Assembly (NCBI GenBank): GCA_011525875.1
Contig: WYBN01000009.1
Location: 1 to 64,000, forward strand
Reading direction: 5' to 3'
Origin: Melioribacteraceae bacterium
GTDB taxonomy: Bacteria > Bacteroidota > Ignavibacteria > Ignavibacteriales > Melioribacteraceae
DNA length: 64,000 nucleotides
Part shown: piece by piece, positions 8,423-17,730 of the stretch
How the letters are laid out: each line of letters opens with the position of its first letter
How positions within the stretch are numbered: the stretch's first letter is position 1
Made by a program: the position numbers and the translations under genes
The notes under the pieces: model-generated
What the model saw: only the letters and a program-made list of their open reading frames with translations
Told to the model about the DNA's origin: nothing
Databases searched by the model: none

Positions 8423-9391
8423 CTAAAATCTGATCCTCTTTTTTAGTCTGCTGAAAATAATATCTGCTATTAAATTCAATATAAAAGTTGCCGAGAAAAG
8501 AAACACTCCAATAAAAAAGAGCGCAAAGTAATGGGCGGAATGCTGAGAAACCTCCCCCATTTCGGCGGCAATTGTAGCTGTAATAGTCCTAACGCTGCTG
8601 AAAATATCGATTGTGATAATTGCTGCGTTTCCTGAAGCCATTAAAACAATCATTGTCTCTCCGATTGCCCGTCCGAAGCCGAGAATGATTCCGGCGGATA
8701 TACCGTTAACTGCAGCAGGCAAAACTATTCTGGAAATTGTCTGCCACCTGGTGGCGCCTAATGCATAAGATGCCATTCTTACTTCACGGGGTATGGAACG
8801 CAATGCATCTTCGGTAAGGGAAGCAATTATGGGGATTACAATAAAAGACAACCCTACAGATGCTAAGAAAGCATTAAGGCGGGTGAACGGTCCAAATAAT
8901 TCTCGAACAATTTCGGCTCCTACTGCGAGCATAAAAAATCCAAGCACTACTGTAGGAATTCCTGCAAACATTTCAATAACCGGCTTTAATATTTCTCTGA
9001 ATTTATTAGAAATAACCTCTGACATAAAAACGCCTATTATAACTCCGAATATTGTTGAAATTGCAACGGCAGGGAATGCCGTTAAAAGACTGCCCGCCAG
9101 AAGTGGAATTATGGAGTAACGCGGGTTATCCGAAGTCGGATACCATTCAAATAATTTACCTGAAGCATCGGCACTTCCGTTACTTTGCCAAAAAAACCTT
9201 TCAATCCCGATTACTTTAAATGCTTCGTATGATTCTCTCAGTAAAAAGTAAAATATTAATAAAATGAAAAAAGATGCAGCGAAGGCATTGAGACGCAGGA
9301 AATACTTTATCATGATCTCTTTTATTTTCAGAACCGTCGAACGCTTTTTCAACAGCTGTTCATTAAAAGTGTTTTTACTCTCGTATTCCAT
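8423..9391 (-). CDS. pstC: Phosphate ABC transporter permease PstC
   Basis: A 322-residue membrane subunit with the permease loop (EDALRSIPREVRMASYALG) and the family segments PLLAGSLLTAF and GIPTVVLGFFML. The ATG at 9391 begins one base after the pstS stop (TGA-A-ATG). An in-frame TTG at 9400 lies inside pstS and is a poorer choice. Forms the membrane channel with PstA. Confidence 0.95.
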   Translation of the reverse strand: MEYESKNTFNEQLLKKRSTVLKIKEIMIKYFLRLNAFAASFFILLIFYFLLRESYEAFKVIGIERFFWQSNGSADASGKLFEWYPTSDNPRYSIIPLLAGSLLTAFPAVAISTIFGVIIGVFMSEVISNKFREILKPVIEMFAGIPTVVLGFFMLAVGAEIVRELFGPFTRLNAFLASVGLSFIVIPIIASLTEDALRSIPREVRMASYALGATRWQTISRIVLPAAVNGISAGIILGFGRAIGETMIVLMASGNAAIITIDIFSSVRTITATIAAEMGEVSQHSAHYFALFFIGVFLFSATFILNLIADIIFSRLKKRIRF

Positions 9392-9392
9392 T

Positions 9393-10295
9393 TCAATCAA
9401 CTTGGCTTAAGGGAATGTATTCCATTTTTTGAACTATCCGCTGCCCTTCGCTTGATTTAATAAATTTCATAAAATCCAGAATCGATTTTTTTGGTTCTCC
9501 ATTAGTATAACAGTATAATTCTCTGGTTAATGGATACAGCCCGTTCCTTATAATATCATAATTAATTACTCCATCAACAATGGGCGAAAGAGCTTTCAAA
9601 GAGTCGGCAAGTTTGATATGGATAACTTTTAAGTCGCTGCGCAAAGCAAAGTATCCAACGCCGCCATAACCGATTCCGTTTTTGTCTTTAGCTACCGCTT
9701 CGGCTAATGCAGCAGTTCCCTGCAAAACTTGTGTGAATTTCGAAAAATCAATTTGAAAGCCTTCTTCATTCTTTCCTAGTATTGTTTCTTTAAAAAACTC
9801 ATATGTACCGCTGCTGTTTTCTCTGCCATACAAAACAATCCGGTTATCGGCTCCGCCGACCTGCTTCCAATTGGTAATTTTGCCGGAGTAGATATCTCTT
9901 ATTTCGCTCCGGGTCAATGTGTCTATCAGATTTGAGGGATGACTGATAAGCGCAATTCCGTCGAGGGCAACGGCAAATTTTTTGATTTCAATATTTAATT
10001 CGCCGGCTTTTTTTAATTCGCGTTCTTTTAATTCTCTGCTGATATTTGCTATGTGTGCGGTGCCGTTTAAGAGCGCGGCTATACCCGTGCCCGAGCCGCC
10101 TCCGGTAACTTGAATCGAAACGCCGGGATTTATTTTCATATATTCTTCTGCCCATCTTAGTGAAAGATGAACCATTGTATCAGAACCTTTGATAGATATT
10201 CTATCCTTATCAGGCAATTTAATTTTGCACCCTGTAAGAACATTGAACAGAAGCACATAAAGGATTAGGTTGATACGATATTTATTTAAAGACAA
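9393..10295 (-). CDS. pstS: Phosphate-binding lipoprotein PstS
   Basis: The periplasmic phosphate receptor that feeds PstCAB. I place the start at TTG 10295, giving 300 residues. From there the N-terminus is a perfect lipoprotein signal with lipobox LTGC (cysteine 23), followed by ISIKGSDTMVHL, the first phosphate-binding loop. Other ligand loops are GGGSGTGIAAL and GRENSSGTYEFF. The open frame extends to 10535, but that extension has no ATG start, no export signal and basic low-complexity content. It would also reach the divergent gene at 10519. First gene of the pst operon. Its promoter should lie in 10296-10518, where I could not recognise a clear Pho box. Confidence 0.93.
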   Translation of the reverse strand: MSLNKYRINLILYVLLFNVLTGCKIKLPDKDRISIKGSDTMVHLSLRWAEEYMKINPGVSIQVTGGGSGTGIAALLNGTAHIANISRELKERELKKAGELNIEIKKFAVALDGIALISHPSNLIDTLTRSEIRDIYSGKITNWKQVGGADNRIVLYGRENSSGTYEFFKETILGKNEEGFQIDFSKFTQVLQGTAALAEAVAKDKNGIGYGGVGYFALRSDLKVIHIKLADSLKALSPIVDGVINYDIIRNGLYPLTRELYCYTNGEPKKSILDFMKFIKSSEGQRIVQKMEYIPLSQVD

Positions 10296-10518
10296 AAGCT
10301 TTCCCGTGGTTTTATTACATGGTAAAAATAATAATAATCCATCTTTGATACCCTCCGGAATTGTTAATTTTCCATTAAGCCTTCTATGTTTAAAGATAAA
10401 CAAAAAATAATTGATGGCTAAAAATTCTTTCGGTCTGATCTTTTTACACAGAAATAATTTGCAATAATATACAGGCTTCTTTAATTTTGACCCCAACTTA
10501 CAATAAATAAGATTATTT

Positions 10519-10731
10519 ATGCCCTCATTTTTCAATACTTGGCTTCCTTTTATTTACCTTTACGGTGTTGGAGGATTTTTCTTCCTAATTGGCATGATCA
10601 TCATAAGAAAGAGCGGTGCGCTTGATATGTCAAAGAAAAAACATAGATTCTGGTACAAAGTATTGATATTTGGGTTCTTCTATTTTGTAGTTATGCACGC
10701 ATTATTGATTGTTGCCGCATTATACTGGTAA
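10519..10731 (+). CDS. Two-helix membrane protein paired with a sodium/solute symporter
   Basis: A 70-residue protein with two transmembrane helices (YLYGVGGFFFLIGMIII and VLIFGFFYFVVMHALLIVAAL) separated by a short basic loop (MSKKKHRFWYK). It ends three bases before the start of the symporter gene, so the two are surely coexpressed. The arrangement recalls the small membrane proteins encoded just before SSS transporters elsewhere (YjcH before ActP, DUF3311 before MctP), but the sequence is different and I infer an accessory role from position only. The second symporter at 13219 has no such companion. Confidence 0.75.
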   Translation: MPSFFNTWLPFIYLYGVGGFFFLIGMIIIRKSGALDMSKKKHRFWYKVLIFGFFYFVVMHALLIVAALYW

Positions 10732-10734
10732 TTT

Positions 10735-12867
10735 ATGGACCTTGAAAAATTTCATAATATTGGAACATCGACTGATTGGATTGTAATGGTGGTATATTTT
10801 ATCGCCATAATGCTTTTTGGCACTTACTTCGGGCGGTATAATAGAAGCACAAAAGATTTCTTTTTCGGCGGCAGACGCTTTTCTTGGTGGTTAATTTCTT
10901 TTTCAATCGTTGCAACGGGGGTTGGAAGCCATAGTTTTATAAAATACTCCGCAAAAGGATTTGAAGCAGGCTTTTCATCCTCTATGACATACATGAATGA
11001 CTGGTTTTTTGTGCCTTTCTTTTTATTCGGCTGGCTTCCGATTATTATTTATACTAAGATACGATCAATACCTGAATATTTCGAAAAGCGATTCAGTCCT
11101 TCGGCAAGATTTCTCGCTACTGTTTTGCTGTTGTTTTATATGATAGGTTATATAAGTATTGGTTTTTTAACTTTGGGTAAAGCTTTACTCCCAATGCTTC
11201 CTACCGATTTTACTTTATTCGGAACTCACTTCGAAGTTACATTGATGGGAGTGGTAATAGTTATTGCTATCATAACAGGAATTTACATTACATTCGGCGG
11301 ACAGACTGCCGTTATATTTACGGATCTTCTGCAGGGTTTTATTTTACTTTTTGCGGGATTTTTGATTTTCATCATCGGGATTTCTTACATAGGCGGGTTA
11401 GGATTATTCTGGGATATGCTCCCTACAGAATGGAAGCTGCCGTTAGCGCATTTTAACGAACCATCGAGTTTTAATTTTGTCGGAATTTTTTGGCAGGACG
11501 CCATTGCGGGCTCTATAGGTTTTCTTTTCATGAATATGGGTCTCATAATGCGGTTCATGGCAACTAAAAGCGTTAACGAAGGAAGAAAAGCAGCTACTTT
11601 TAATATATTATTTATGCTTCCGCTTTCGGCAATTGTTGTTTCAAATGCAGGCTGGGTCGGCAAAGCAATCTCAGTTGAATTCCCTGATATCATTCCGCCG
11701 AATACCGACCCCGACCAAATATTTGTTGTGGTTGCAAATGTAATTGCTTCACCTGGAGTTTTTGGCTTTGTTATGGCGGCTCTAACCGCAGCTTTGATGT
11801 CAACAGTTGATACTTTAATTAATGCTACCGCCGCAATTTATATCAACGACGTTCACCGTCCTATAAAGAAGTTTCTGAAACAATTATCAGATGACGCAAA
11901 AACAACCGACAGAAAGGAATTATTTTCTGCAAGAGTTTCATCGGTAATCATTACTCTTCTTGGTGTATTGGGAGTATTAGCCTTCAGAGATTTTCCTACA
12001 GTCTACGAGGCACACGGTTATTTTCATTCTACTCTTACTCCGCCGCTTGTTATTGCAATTTTTATGGGAATATTTTGGAAGAGATTTACGCCTGCAGCTG
12101 TAATTGTTACATTTATCGGGGGAATTGCTCTAATGGTGCTTGGAGCTAACTATCCTGCCTTACTTATTAAGCCGTTTGCGCACGGAACCCCAATGGATGA
12201 ATCTCATCCATTCTCTTATATCCGGGCTCTTTATAATTTGTTTGTCTGTTTTGCGGTTGGATATATCGCAGCGCTTACAACGGGTTATCAGAAAAAATTC
12301 GTTGGTTGGGTTAAGACAAAGAGCAATGAAAAAATCATCGTTTACTCAATGCTTACGTTTTCAATTTTCCTGTTTGTCGGTTTAGTTTTCAGTTCTTCGC
12401 TGATTTCGCTTCATCCCGAATCTTATCTTGAAATATTTATCTTCGTTCTTTTAAGCCTTGTTATGAGCGCTATGGTTACCTTGCTCGTAACATATTTTGT
12501 TAAATATGATCCTGTAGCCAATACGCTGGGTTTAACTGTTTACAGTCTTGCTGAAGCAAAAGAAATGTTTAAAGGTTCGAAAATAAATGATAAAGAAGGC
12601 GAAAAAATAAAAGTTCACTGGAAATTTAAAGAAGGCGATGAAGACATTATCTATTTTTCAAAGAACGATATGAAAAGAATGCAGGCTGAAGCAGGTGACC
12701 TGGTATATTTAAGCGATGCGAGGAAATGGATGGGCGGGTTAAAGTCAGTTCATTCTGTCTTTGGCGAACCGCACCAAGAGGACGGAATTGTTTACATCAC
12801 CTCTGAAAATATGCAGCAGGGTCAATTTGTCAAAGGGCGAATACTTCGTGCTGAAAAAGAAATGTGA
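10735..12867 (+). CDS. Sodium/solute symporter (SSS family), copy 1
   Basis: A 710-residue transporter with about 13 transmembrane segments. The N-terminal segment TDWIVMVVYFIAIMLFGTYFG and the following FFFGGRRFSWWLISFSIVATGVG match the SSS core, with SIPEYFEKRF as the loop typical of the family. After the last helix, a soluble domain of about 110 residues (TVYSLAEAKEMF to the C-terminus) holds a compact conserved part ending KGRILRAEKEM. The solute cannot be told. It shares most of its sequence with the next gene, a tandem paralogue. The 70-residue membrane protein upstream is probably its partner. Confidence 0.9.
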   Translation: MDLEKFHNIGTSTDWIVMVVYFIAIMLFGTYFGRYNRSTKDFFFGGRRFSWWLISFSIVATGVGSHSFIKYSAKGFEAGFSSSMTYMNDWFFVPFFLFGWLPIIIYTKIRSIPEYFEKRFSPSARFLATVLLLFYMIGYISIGFLTLGKALLPMLPTDFTLFGTHFEVTLMGVVIVIAIITGIYITFGGQTAVIFTDLLQGFILLFAGFLIFIIGISYIGGLGLFWDMLPTEWKLPLAHFNEPSSFNFVGIFWQDAIAGSIGFLFMNMGLIMRFMATKSVNEGRKAATFNILFMLPLSAIVVSNAGWVGKAISVEFPDIIPPNTDPDQIFVVVANVIASPGVFGFVMAALTAALMSTVDTLINATAAIYINDVHRPIKKFLKQLSDDAKTTDRKELFSARVSSVIITLLGVLGVLAFRDFPTVYEAHGYFHSTLTPPLVIAIFMGIFWKRFTPAAVIVTFIGGIALMVLGANYPALLIKPFAHGTPMDESHPFSYIRALYNLFVCFAVGYIAALTTGYQKKFVGWVKTKSNEKIIVYSMLTFSIFLFVGLVFSSSLISLHPESYLEIFIFVLLSLVMSAMVTLLVTYFVKYDPVANTLGLTVYSLAEAKEMFKGSKINDKEGEKIKVHWKFKEGDEDIIYFSKNDMKRMQAEAGDLVYLSDARKWMGGLKSVHSVFGEPHQEDGIVYITSENMQQGQFVKGRILRAEKEM

Positions 12868-13218
12868 ACTACCTCAAAGAAAGGTGTAAACCACATTAAA
12901 AAAAATCATTATTCTAATTGAATCCCATGTCGTCATGTTTCTTTATCAACTTAGTGTATTTATGCATGAAGTAGTTTTGTGCTCTCGTATGTTTACCACC
13001 GAAAAAATTGTCTTATTGTTCCTTTACCCAGCTGAAATAATTATTGAAATTAATTATGATTATTATCTCTAACTCACAGAGAAGTGTTTTAGAGTTTTTG
13101 AGAAATATTGAATCGGAATATACTTAAGAATTACAAAACTGAAATTTTTCGCAGCAAGAAATTAATGTGGAATTTATAATCAATAGAATCAATCACTTTC
13201 TGTATATCAAAAAATCTA
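12868..13218. other. Spacer between the two symporter genes
   Basis: 351 bases without a supported gene. A 23-codon frame (MIIISNSQRSVLEF) at 13056-13127 has no ribosome binding site and is not called. I see no copy or remnant of the 70-residue partner gene that precedes copy 1. The stretch presumably carries the promoter of copy 2, but no clear element is visible. Confidence 0.5.
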
Positions 13219-15315
13219 ATGAACATTCAAAACAATCTTGGAACTTCGACAGACTGGATAGTAATGATCGCCTATTTCATTGTTATTATGGTCTTCGGCT
13301 CTTATTTTAGTAAATATAATAGAACTACAACCGACTTTTTTTTTGGAGGGCGGAGGTTTTCATGGTGGCTAATTGCCATGAGTATTGTTGCTACGGGAGT
13401 CGGGAGTCATAGTTTTATTAAATACTCAGCGAAAGGATTTACGGATGGTTTTGCTTCAACGATGACATACATGAACGATTGGTTCTTCCTTCCTTTTTTC
13501 CTTTTTGGATGGCTGCCAATAATTATTTACACAAAGATAAGATCAATTCCCGAATATTTCGAAAAAAGATTTTCTCCCCTTACACGCTTTTTAGCCACCA
13601 TTCTGCTTCTGCTGTATATGGTGGGGTATGTGGGGATTGGATTATTAACGATGGGAAAAGCAATACTACCGTTACTACCAGAAAGTCTTAATTTGTTTGG
13701 ACTGCATATTGAAATAACTCTTATGGGATTAGTTATAGTTATAGCAATGATAGTCGGGATATATATAACTTTCGGGGGGCAGACGGCTGTTATTTTTACA
13801 GATCTTGCGCAAGGTTTTATTCTGATCTTCGCTGGTTTATTGGTATTTATTCTCGGCTTGGATTATATAGGCGGAATAAGAGTATTTTGGGATTTACTGC
13901 CCACAAATTGGAAATTGCCCTTAGCGAATTTTAATTATCCACCAGGTTTTAATTTCGTTGGAATATTCTGGCAGGACGGTGTGGCAGGTTCTGTGGGATT
14001 CTTGTTTATGAACATGGGCTTAATTATGCGTTTTATGTCCTGCAAAAGTGTTAATGAAGGAAGAAAAGCGGCGGCTTTCAATATACTATTCCTGCTGCCG
14101 GTTTCTGCGTTTGTAGTCGGAAATGCAGGCTGGTTGGGAAAAGTAATTTCAATTATTAATCCTGAAGTTGTTTCTCCGGACTCGAACCCCGATGAAATTT
14201 TTGTGTTAGTAGCAAATATTATATCACACCCCGGAGTATTCGGTTTTATTATGGCTGCTTTAACTGCTGCTCTAATGTCTACCGTTGATACGCTTTTGAA
14301 CGCAATCGCGGCTGTGTATATTAACGATGTTCATAGACCGGTTAGGCGCTGGTTTAAGAAGAAAGTCATTTCACTTAAGGAGGATGATAAACACGAATTA
14401 ATTACAGCCAGGTTTGCAACTGTCTTTTTTACTTTGCTTGGAATAGTTGCTGTAATACCCTTCAGTAAATTTCCAACTGTGTATGAAGCGCACGGCTATT
14501 TTCATTCGACCTTGACGCCTCCGTTAGTTGTTGGAATTTTCTTCGGAATATTCTGGGTAAGATTTACGAATACAGCTGTAATATCAACCTTTATTGGCGG
14601 CATAGCTTTTATGGTGCTTGGCATGTACCATCCTATTCCGTTAATTGAATTCTTTGCCCACGGGACCGAATATGTTCCGTCTCATCCTTATATCTATATA
14701 GGAGCGCTGTATAATCTGTTTGTTTGTGTTGCAATTGCAGTTGTCACAACCCTTACATCAGATTATCAAAGAAAGCTTGTGACTTTGCTTAAAATGAGGG
14801 TTCATCACAAGGTCCATGCATTTATGCTGGTAATTCTCTCAATAATTATTTTTTCGCTGATTGTTTTTAATGCATTCTCTTTGCCGGTATTATTTGTATT
14901 AAGCATACTTTTGACTTTCTTGGTAATAATTTCCGCAACGTATTTTATCCCTTATAATGATAAAGAAAACACCGAGGGTTTTACAGTTTGGTCGATTAAA
15001 CTCGCAAAAGAAAAATTTAAGGGAAAAACACTTAATGAAACAGAAGGACAAAAGATTAAAGTAGATTGGCGCTTGGAAGAAGGTTCTAAAAACATCGTAA
15101 GATTCTCGGAAAATGATATGGGATTAATGAAAGCTGATGTTGGCGATCTTGTTTATTTAAGCGATGCGAGGAAATGGATGGGCGGGTTAAAGTCAATTCA
15201 CTCTGTCTTTGGCGAGCCGCACGGAGAAAACGGAATTGTTTACATCACCGATGAAAATTTGCAGCAGGGTCAGTTCGTCAAAGGGCGAATACTTTGTGCT
15301 GAAAAAGAGATGTGA
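13219..15315 (+). CDS. Sodium/solute symporter (SSS family), copy 2
   Basis: A 698-residue paralogue of the preceding symporter, colinear from the first residue (NLGTSTDWIVMI) to the last (KGRILCAEKEM). It has the same membrane plan, the same SIPEYFEKRF loop and the same soluble C-terminal domain of about 110 residues. Differences concentrate in the loop after the eighth helix and in the last membrane segments, so the two could differ in substrate or regulation. Nucleotide identity is about 70% near the start but about 91% over the final 162 bases, including a 42-base identical run. Confidence 0.9.
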   Translation: MNIQNNLGTSTDWIVMIAYFIVIMVFGSYFSKYNRTTTDFFFGGRRFSWWLIAMSIVATGVGSHSFIKYSAKGFTDGFASTMTYMNDWFFLPFFLFGWLPIIIYTKIRSIPEYFEKRFSPLTRFLATILLLLYMVGYVGIGLLTMGKAILPLLPESLNLFGLHIEITLMGLVIVIAMIVGIYITFGGQTAVIFTDLAQGFILIFAGLLVFILGLDYIGGIRVFWDLLPTNWKLPLANFNYPPGFNFVGIFWQDGVAGSVGFLFMNMGLIMRFMSCKSVNEGRKAAAFNILFLLPVSAFVVGNAGWLGKVISIINPEVVSPDSNPDEIFVLVANIISHPGVFGFIMAALTAALMSTVDTLLNAIAAVYINDVHRPVRRWFKKKVISLKEDDKHELITARFATVFFTLLGIVAVIPFSKFPTVYEAHGYFHSTLTPPLVVGIFFGIFWVRFTNTAVISTFIGGIAFMVLGMYHPIPLIEFFAHGTEYVPSHPYIYIGALYNLFVCVAIAVVTTLTSDYQRKLVTLLKMRVHHKVHAFMLVILSIIIFSLIVFNAFSLPVLFVLSILLTFLVIISATYFIPYNDKENTEGFTVWSIKLAKEKFKGKTLNETEGQKIKVDWRLEEGSKNIVRFSENDMGLMKADVGDLVYLSDARKWMGGLKSIHSVFGEPHGENGIVYITDENLQQGQFVKGRILCAEKEM

Positions 15316-15442
15316 ATAACCACACAGTTGGTAAAACAAAACAAATTAATTCCTATTAAATCATAATTCCCGCAATTCTGTTTTTCTTATTCATCTTTCT
15401 CTCTTAAATTAGCATTGTATTTTTACCGGTGGAAAACAGAAA

Positions 15443-16267
15443 ATGACTTTAAAAAAATTATATGTGATTTCAGGGAAAGAGCAAATCTTCCGTATAATTA
15501 TCTCGGTTCCTGATAAACTTATTATTGAGAGACGAAACATTAAGGATAAGCAGGCATATTTTAGCGCATACGATATCTTTCTCGGAGAAAAAATATTCAC
15601 TAACCTTCAATTTGAAGAAAAATACTGGGTTGGGGTCGAGTCCTCTTATAAAAATATAATTTATTTTCACAAATATGCGAAACCCGATATGCCGGGTCAT
15701 CGTTCAATCATTGCTGTGGATATTAATAGCGCAGAAATCATGTGGAAATCCGACTCATACACTTATCTGTTTGTTCACGAAGATATTCTCTATTGCAGTA
15801 AGCAGGAGTTTGGCGGACAAAACTATTTTGCGTTGGATTATTCCAGCGGACAGGTAATTTCAGATTATGGTAATGATTTTGATATTATCAAGTCCAGAAA
15901 AGCAGATTATGAAGACTCTCTCGACTATTCTGATTACAGTTTCCCGGAGTTTTTTGTAAAAGGAAACAACGGCGATAAAAGAGCAGCGGAATTGCTTGAA
16001 AAACAACTATCAACTATTTCCCCTTTAGGTGATATTGAATTTCTCGTCCATGGGGATTGGCTATTTTATAATTATCATTCAGAAAATTCCGGCAAAGGTT
16101 TGCTTAATTCTTTCAAAGCATTTAATTTGATAAACAGTAAATTGATACTCTCAAAGATTATCAATTCTAACATTAATGCTTTTGCGCCGGATTCGTTTTT
16201 TGTTTATAAAAATTTACTTCTGCTTCTTGAAGAGAAAAGAAATTTGTTGGTCTATAAAATAAACTGA
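15443..16267 (+). CDS. DUF4905-like protein (probable)
   Basis: A 274-residue soluble protein, no signal peptide. Repeated short beta-rich segments (ILYCSKQEFGGQNYFALDYSSG, NAEIMWKSD-type strands) suggest a propeller-like or beta-sheet fold. The pattern IIAVDINSAEIMWKSD resembles blades of PQQ-type propellers, and the overall layout (aromatic EKYWVGVESS, then HKYAKPDMPGH) resembles the Bacteroidota family DUF4905 as I recall it. The role is unknown. Three bases separate it from the AMMECR1 gene, so the two are probably cotranscribed. Confidence 0.65.
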   Translation: MTLKKLYVISGKEQIFRIIISVPDKLIIERRNIKDKQAYFSAYDIFLGEKIFTNLQFEEKYWVGVESSYKNIIYFHKYAKPDMPGHRSIIAVDINSAEIMWKSDSYTYLFVHEDILYCSKQEFGGQNYFALDYSSGQVISDYGNDFDIIKSRKADYEDSLDYSDYSFPEFFVKGNNGDKRAAELLEKQLSTISPLGDIEFLVHGDWLFYNYHSENSGKGLLNSFKAFNLINSKLILSKIINSNINAFAPDSFFVYKNLLLLLEEKRNLLVYKIN

Positions 16268-16270
16268 AAC

Positions 16271-16822
16271 ATGAAATTAAGTAATGAAGAAAAAAATATA
16301 CTTCTGAACACTGCGCGCGAAACTATCAAATCGTATATTAAAAACAGCTATCCGGAGGAATTAAACTTCGGTGAATACAAAATGCTTAAAACGAAAGCGG
16401 GCGCTTTTGTAACCCTAACCATCGAAGGACAACTTAGAGGCTGTATTGGTTACATTATTTCGAACAAACCTTTAATCGAAACTGTCAAAAACGCTGCTTT
16501 TGAAGCGGCATTTAGAGATCCGCGTTTCCTGCCTCTCAGCGAAGAAGAATATGAAAGAATTTCCATTGAAATATCCGTGCTCTCCGAACCATTTCCTATG
16601 AAAACTTACGATGATATTGAAATTGGCAAGCACGGGCTGATAGTAGAAGAAGGCATTAAAAGAGGACTGCTTCTTCCGCAAGTTCCTATCGAACATAATA
16701 TGAGCAAAGAAGAATTTTTAAACGCATTGTGTAATAAAGCCGGGCTGCCAACTAATTATTGGAAAATGAAACTATTAAATATAAATATGTTCACCGCTTT
16801 AGTTTTTGGCGAGAGCCGGTGA
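16271..16822 (+). CDS. AMMECR1-domain protein (AmmeMemoRadiSam system protein A)
   Basis: A 183-residue protein with the invariant AMMECR1 motif LRGCIGY at residues 55-61, followed by AAFRDPRFLPLSEEE and ISVLSEPFPM, all typical. In many prokaryotes this protein is encoded with a MEMO homologue and a radical SAM enzyme. The biochemical role of the trio is unknown. The MEMO homologue lies 71 bases downstream. The radical SAM member is not in this window. Confidence 0.9.
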   Translation: MKLSNEEKNILLNTARETIKSYIKNSYPEELNFGEYKMLKTKAGAFVTLTIEGQLRGCIGYIISNKPLIETVKNAAFEAAFRDPRFLPLSEEEYERISIEISVLSEPFPMKTYDDIEIGKHGLIVEEGIKRGLLLPQVPIEHNMSKEEFLNALCNKAGLPTNYWKMKLLNINMFTALVFGESR

Positions 16823-16893
16823 AAAATTTTTTCAATAATTAACAACTCATTTTTTATCATAAAGCAGCGGCGCTTAAATTCGGAGGCGAAAGG

Positions 16894-17712
16894 ATGAATT
16901 TGATAAGAAAACCCGCAGTCGCTGGGTTGTTTTATCCAGATAATGAAAAAGATTTGAGAAATAATATTGTTAATTTAATGAACAAAGCTCGGAGTGAATT
17001 TGAAACCAAGAATATTTTGGGAATTATTTCGCCTCATGCAGGTTATATTTATTCTGGTTACAGTGCAGCGCATGGCTTCAATGCGTTAAAACAAAAGAAA
17101 TTTAACACGGCAGTGATTCTTTCTCCAAGCCACAGCGAGTACTTCCCTGGCATTTCAGTTTATTCCGGGGATGCTTATCAAACCCCTTTCGGATTAATTC
17201 CAATTAATATTAACAAAAGAAAAATCCTTTCAGCAGGAAATGAGGAAATTTTTGAGGGAATTGAAGGGCATCGGAAAGAACACGCAGTTGAAGTGCAGCT
17301 TCCTTTTCTACAGGTGATTAACAAAGAATTTGATATTGTCCCAGTAGTCATAGGCGATCAAAGCAAAAAGTATATTGACATTGTTGCCGATAAATTAGTC
17401 GATATAATTGATGATAAAACAATTGTTGTTGCATCGTCAGATCTTTCTCATTTTTATGATAAAGCCACAGCCGATAAGCTTGATTCAATTGTTCAAAGCA
17501 GAATAGAAAATTTTGAATTCGATGAACTTCAAAGCGATCTTGAGAAAAATAAGTGCGAGGCTTGCGGCGGAGGAGCGATTGTGGCTTTGATGAAATCCGC
17601 TTACCAAGTTAATTTTAGGAAATCAAAAATATTATCCCGGACTGATTCTGGCGATTTTTCAGGGGACAATAGAAGAGTGGTTGGTTATCTCTCTGCGGTT
17701 GTTTATAACTAA
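16894..17712 (+). CDS. MEMO-family protein (AmmeMemoRadiSam system protein B)
   Basis: A 272-residue protein with the MEMO1 fold, related to class III extradiol dioxygenases. The metal-site candidates are visible: SPHAGYIYSG, HAVEVQLPFLQ, SSDLSHFYD and CEACGGGA. Human MEMO binds copper and was tied to redox control. The bacterial function is undefined. A strong ribosome binding site (GGAGGCGAAAGG) precedes the ATG. It sits directly after AMMECR1 on the same strand, reproducing two thirds of the AmmeMemoRadiSam gene set. Confidence 0.91.
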   Translation: MNLIRKPAVAGLFYPDNEKDLRNNIVNLMNKARSEFETKNILGIISPHAGYIYSGYSAAHGFNALKQKKFNTAVILSPSHSEYFPGISVYSGDAYQTPFGLIPININKRKILSAGNEEIFEGIEGHRKEHAVEVQLPFLQVINKEFDIVPVVIGDQSKKYIDIVADKLVDIIDDKTIVVASSDLSHFYDKATADKLDSIVQSRIENFEFDELQSDLEKNKCEACGGGAIVALMKSAYQVNFRKSKILSRTDSGDFSGDNRRVVGYLSAVVYN

Positions 17713-17730
17713 TAATCAGTGGGTGCTTAC

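Noticed and set aside
10296..10535. N-terminal extension of pstS
   Set aside because: The extension has no ATG start and no signal peptide, and it would overlap the divergent small gene. The inner TTG yields a clean lipoprotein signal.
13056..13127. A 23-codon frame between the symporters
   Set aside because: No ribosome binding site and no other support. It is within chance expectation in AT-rich DNA.
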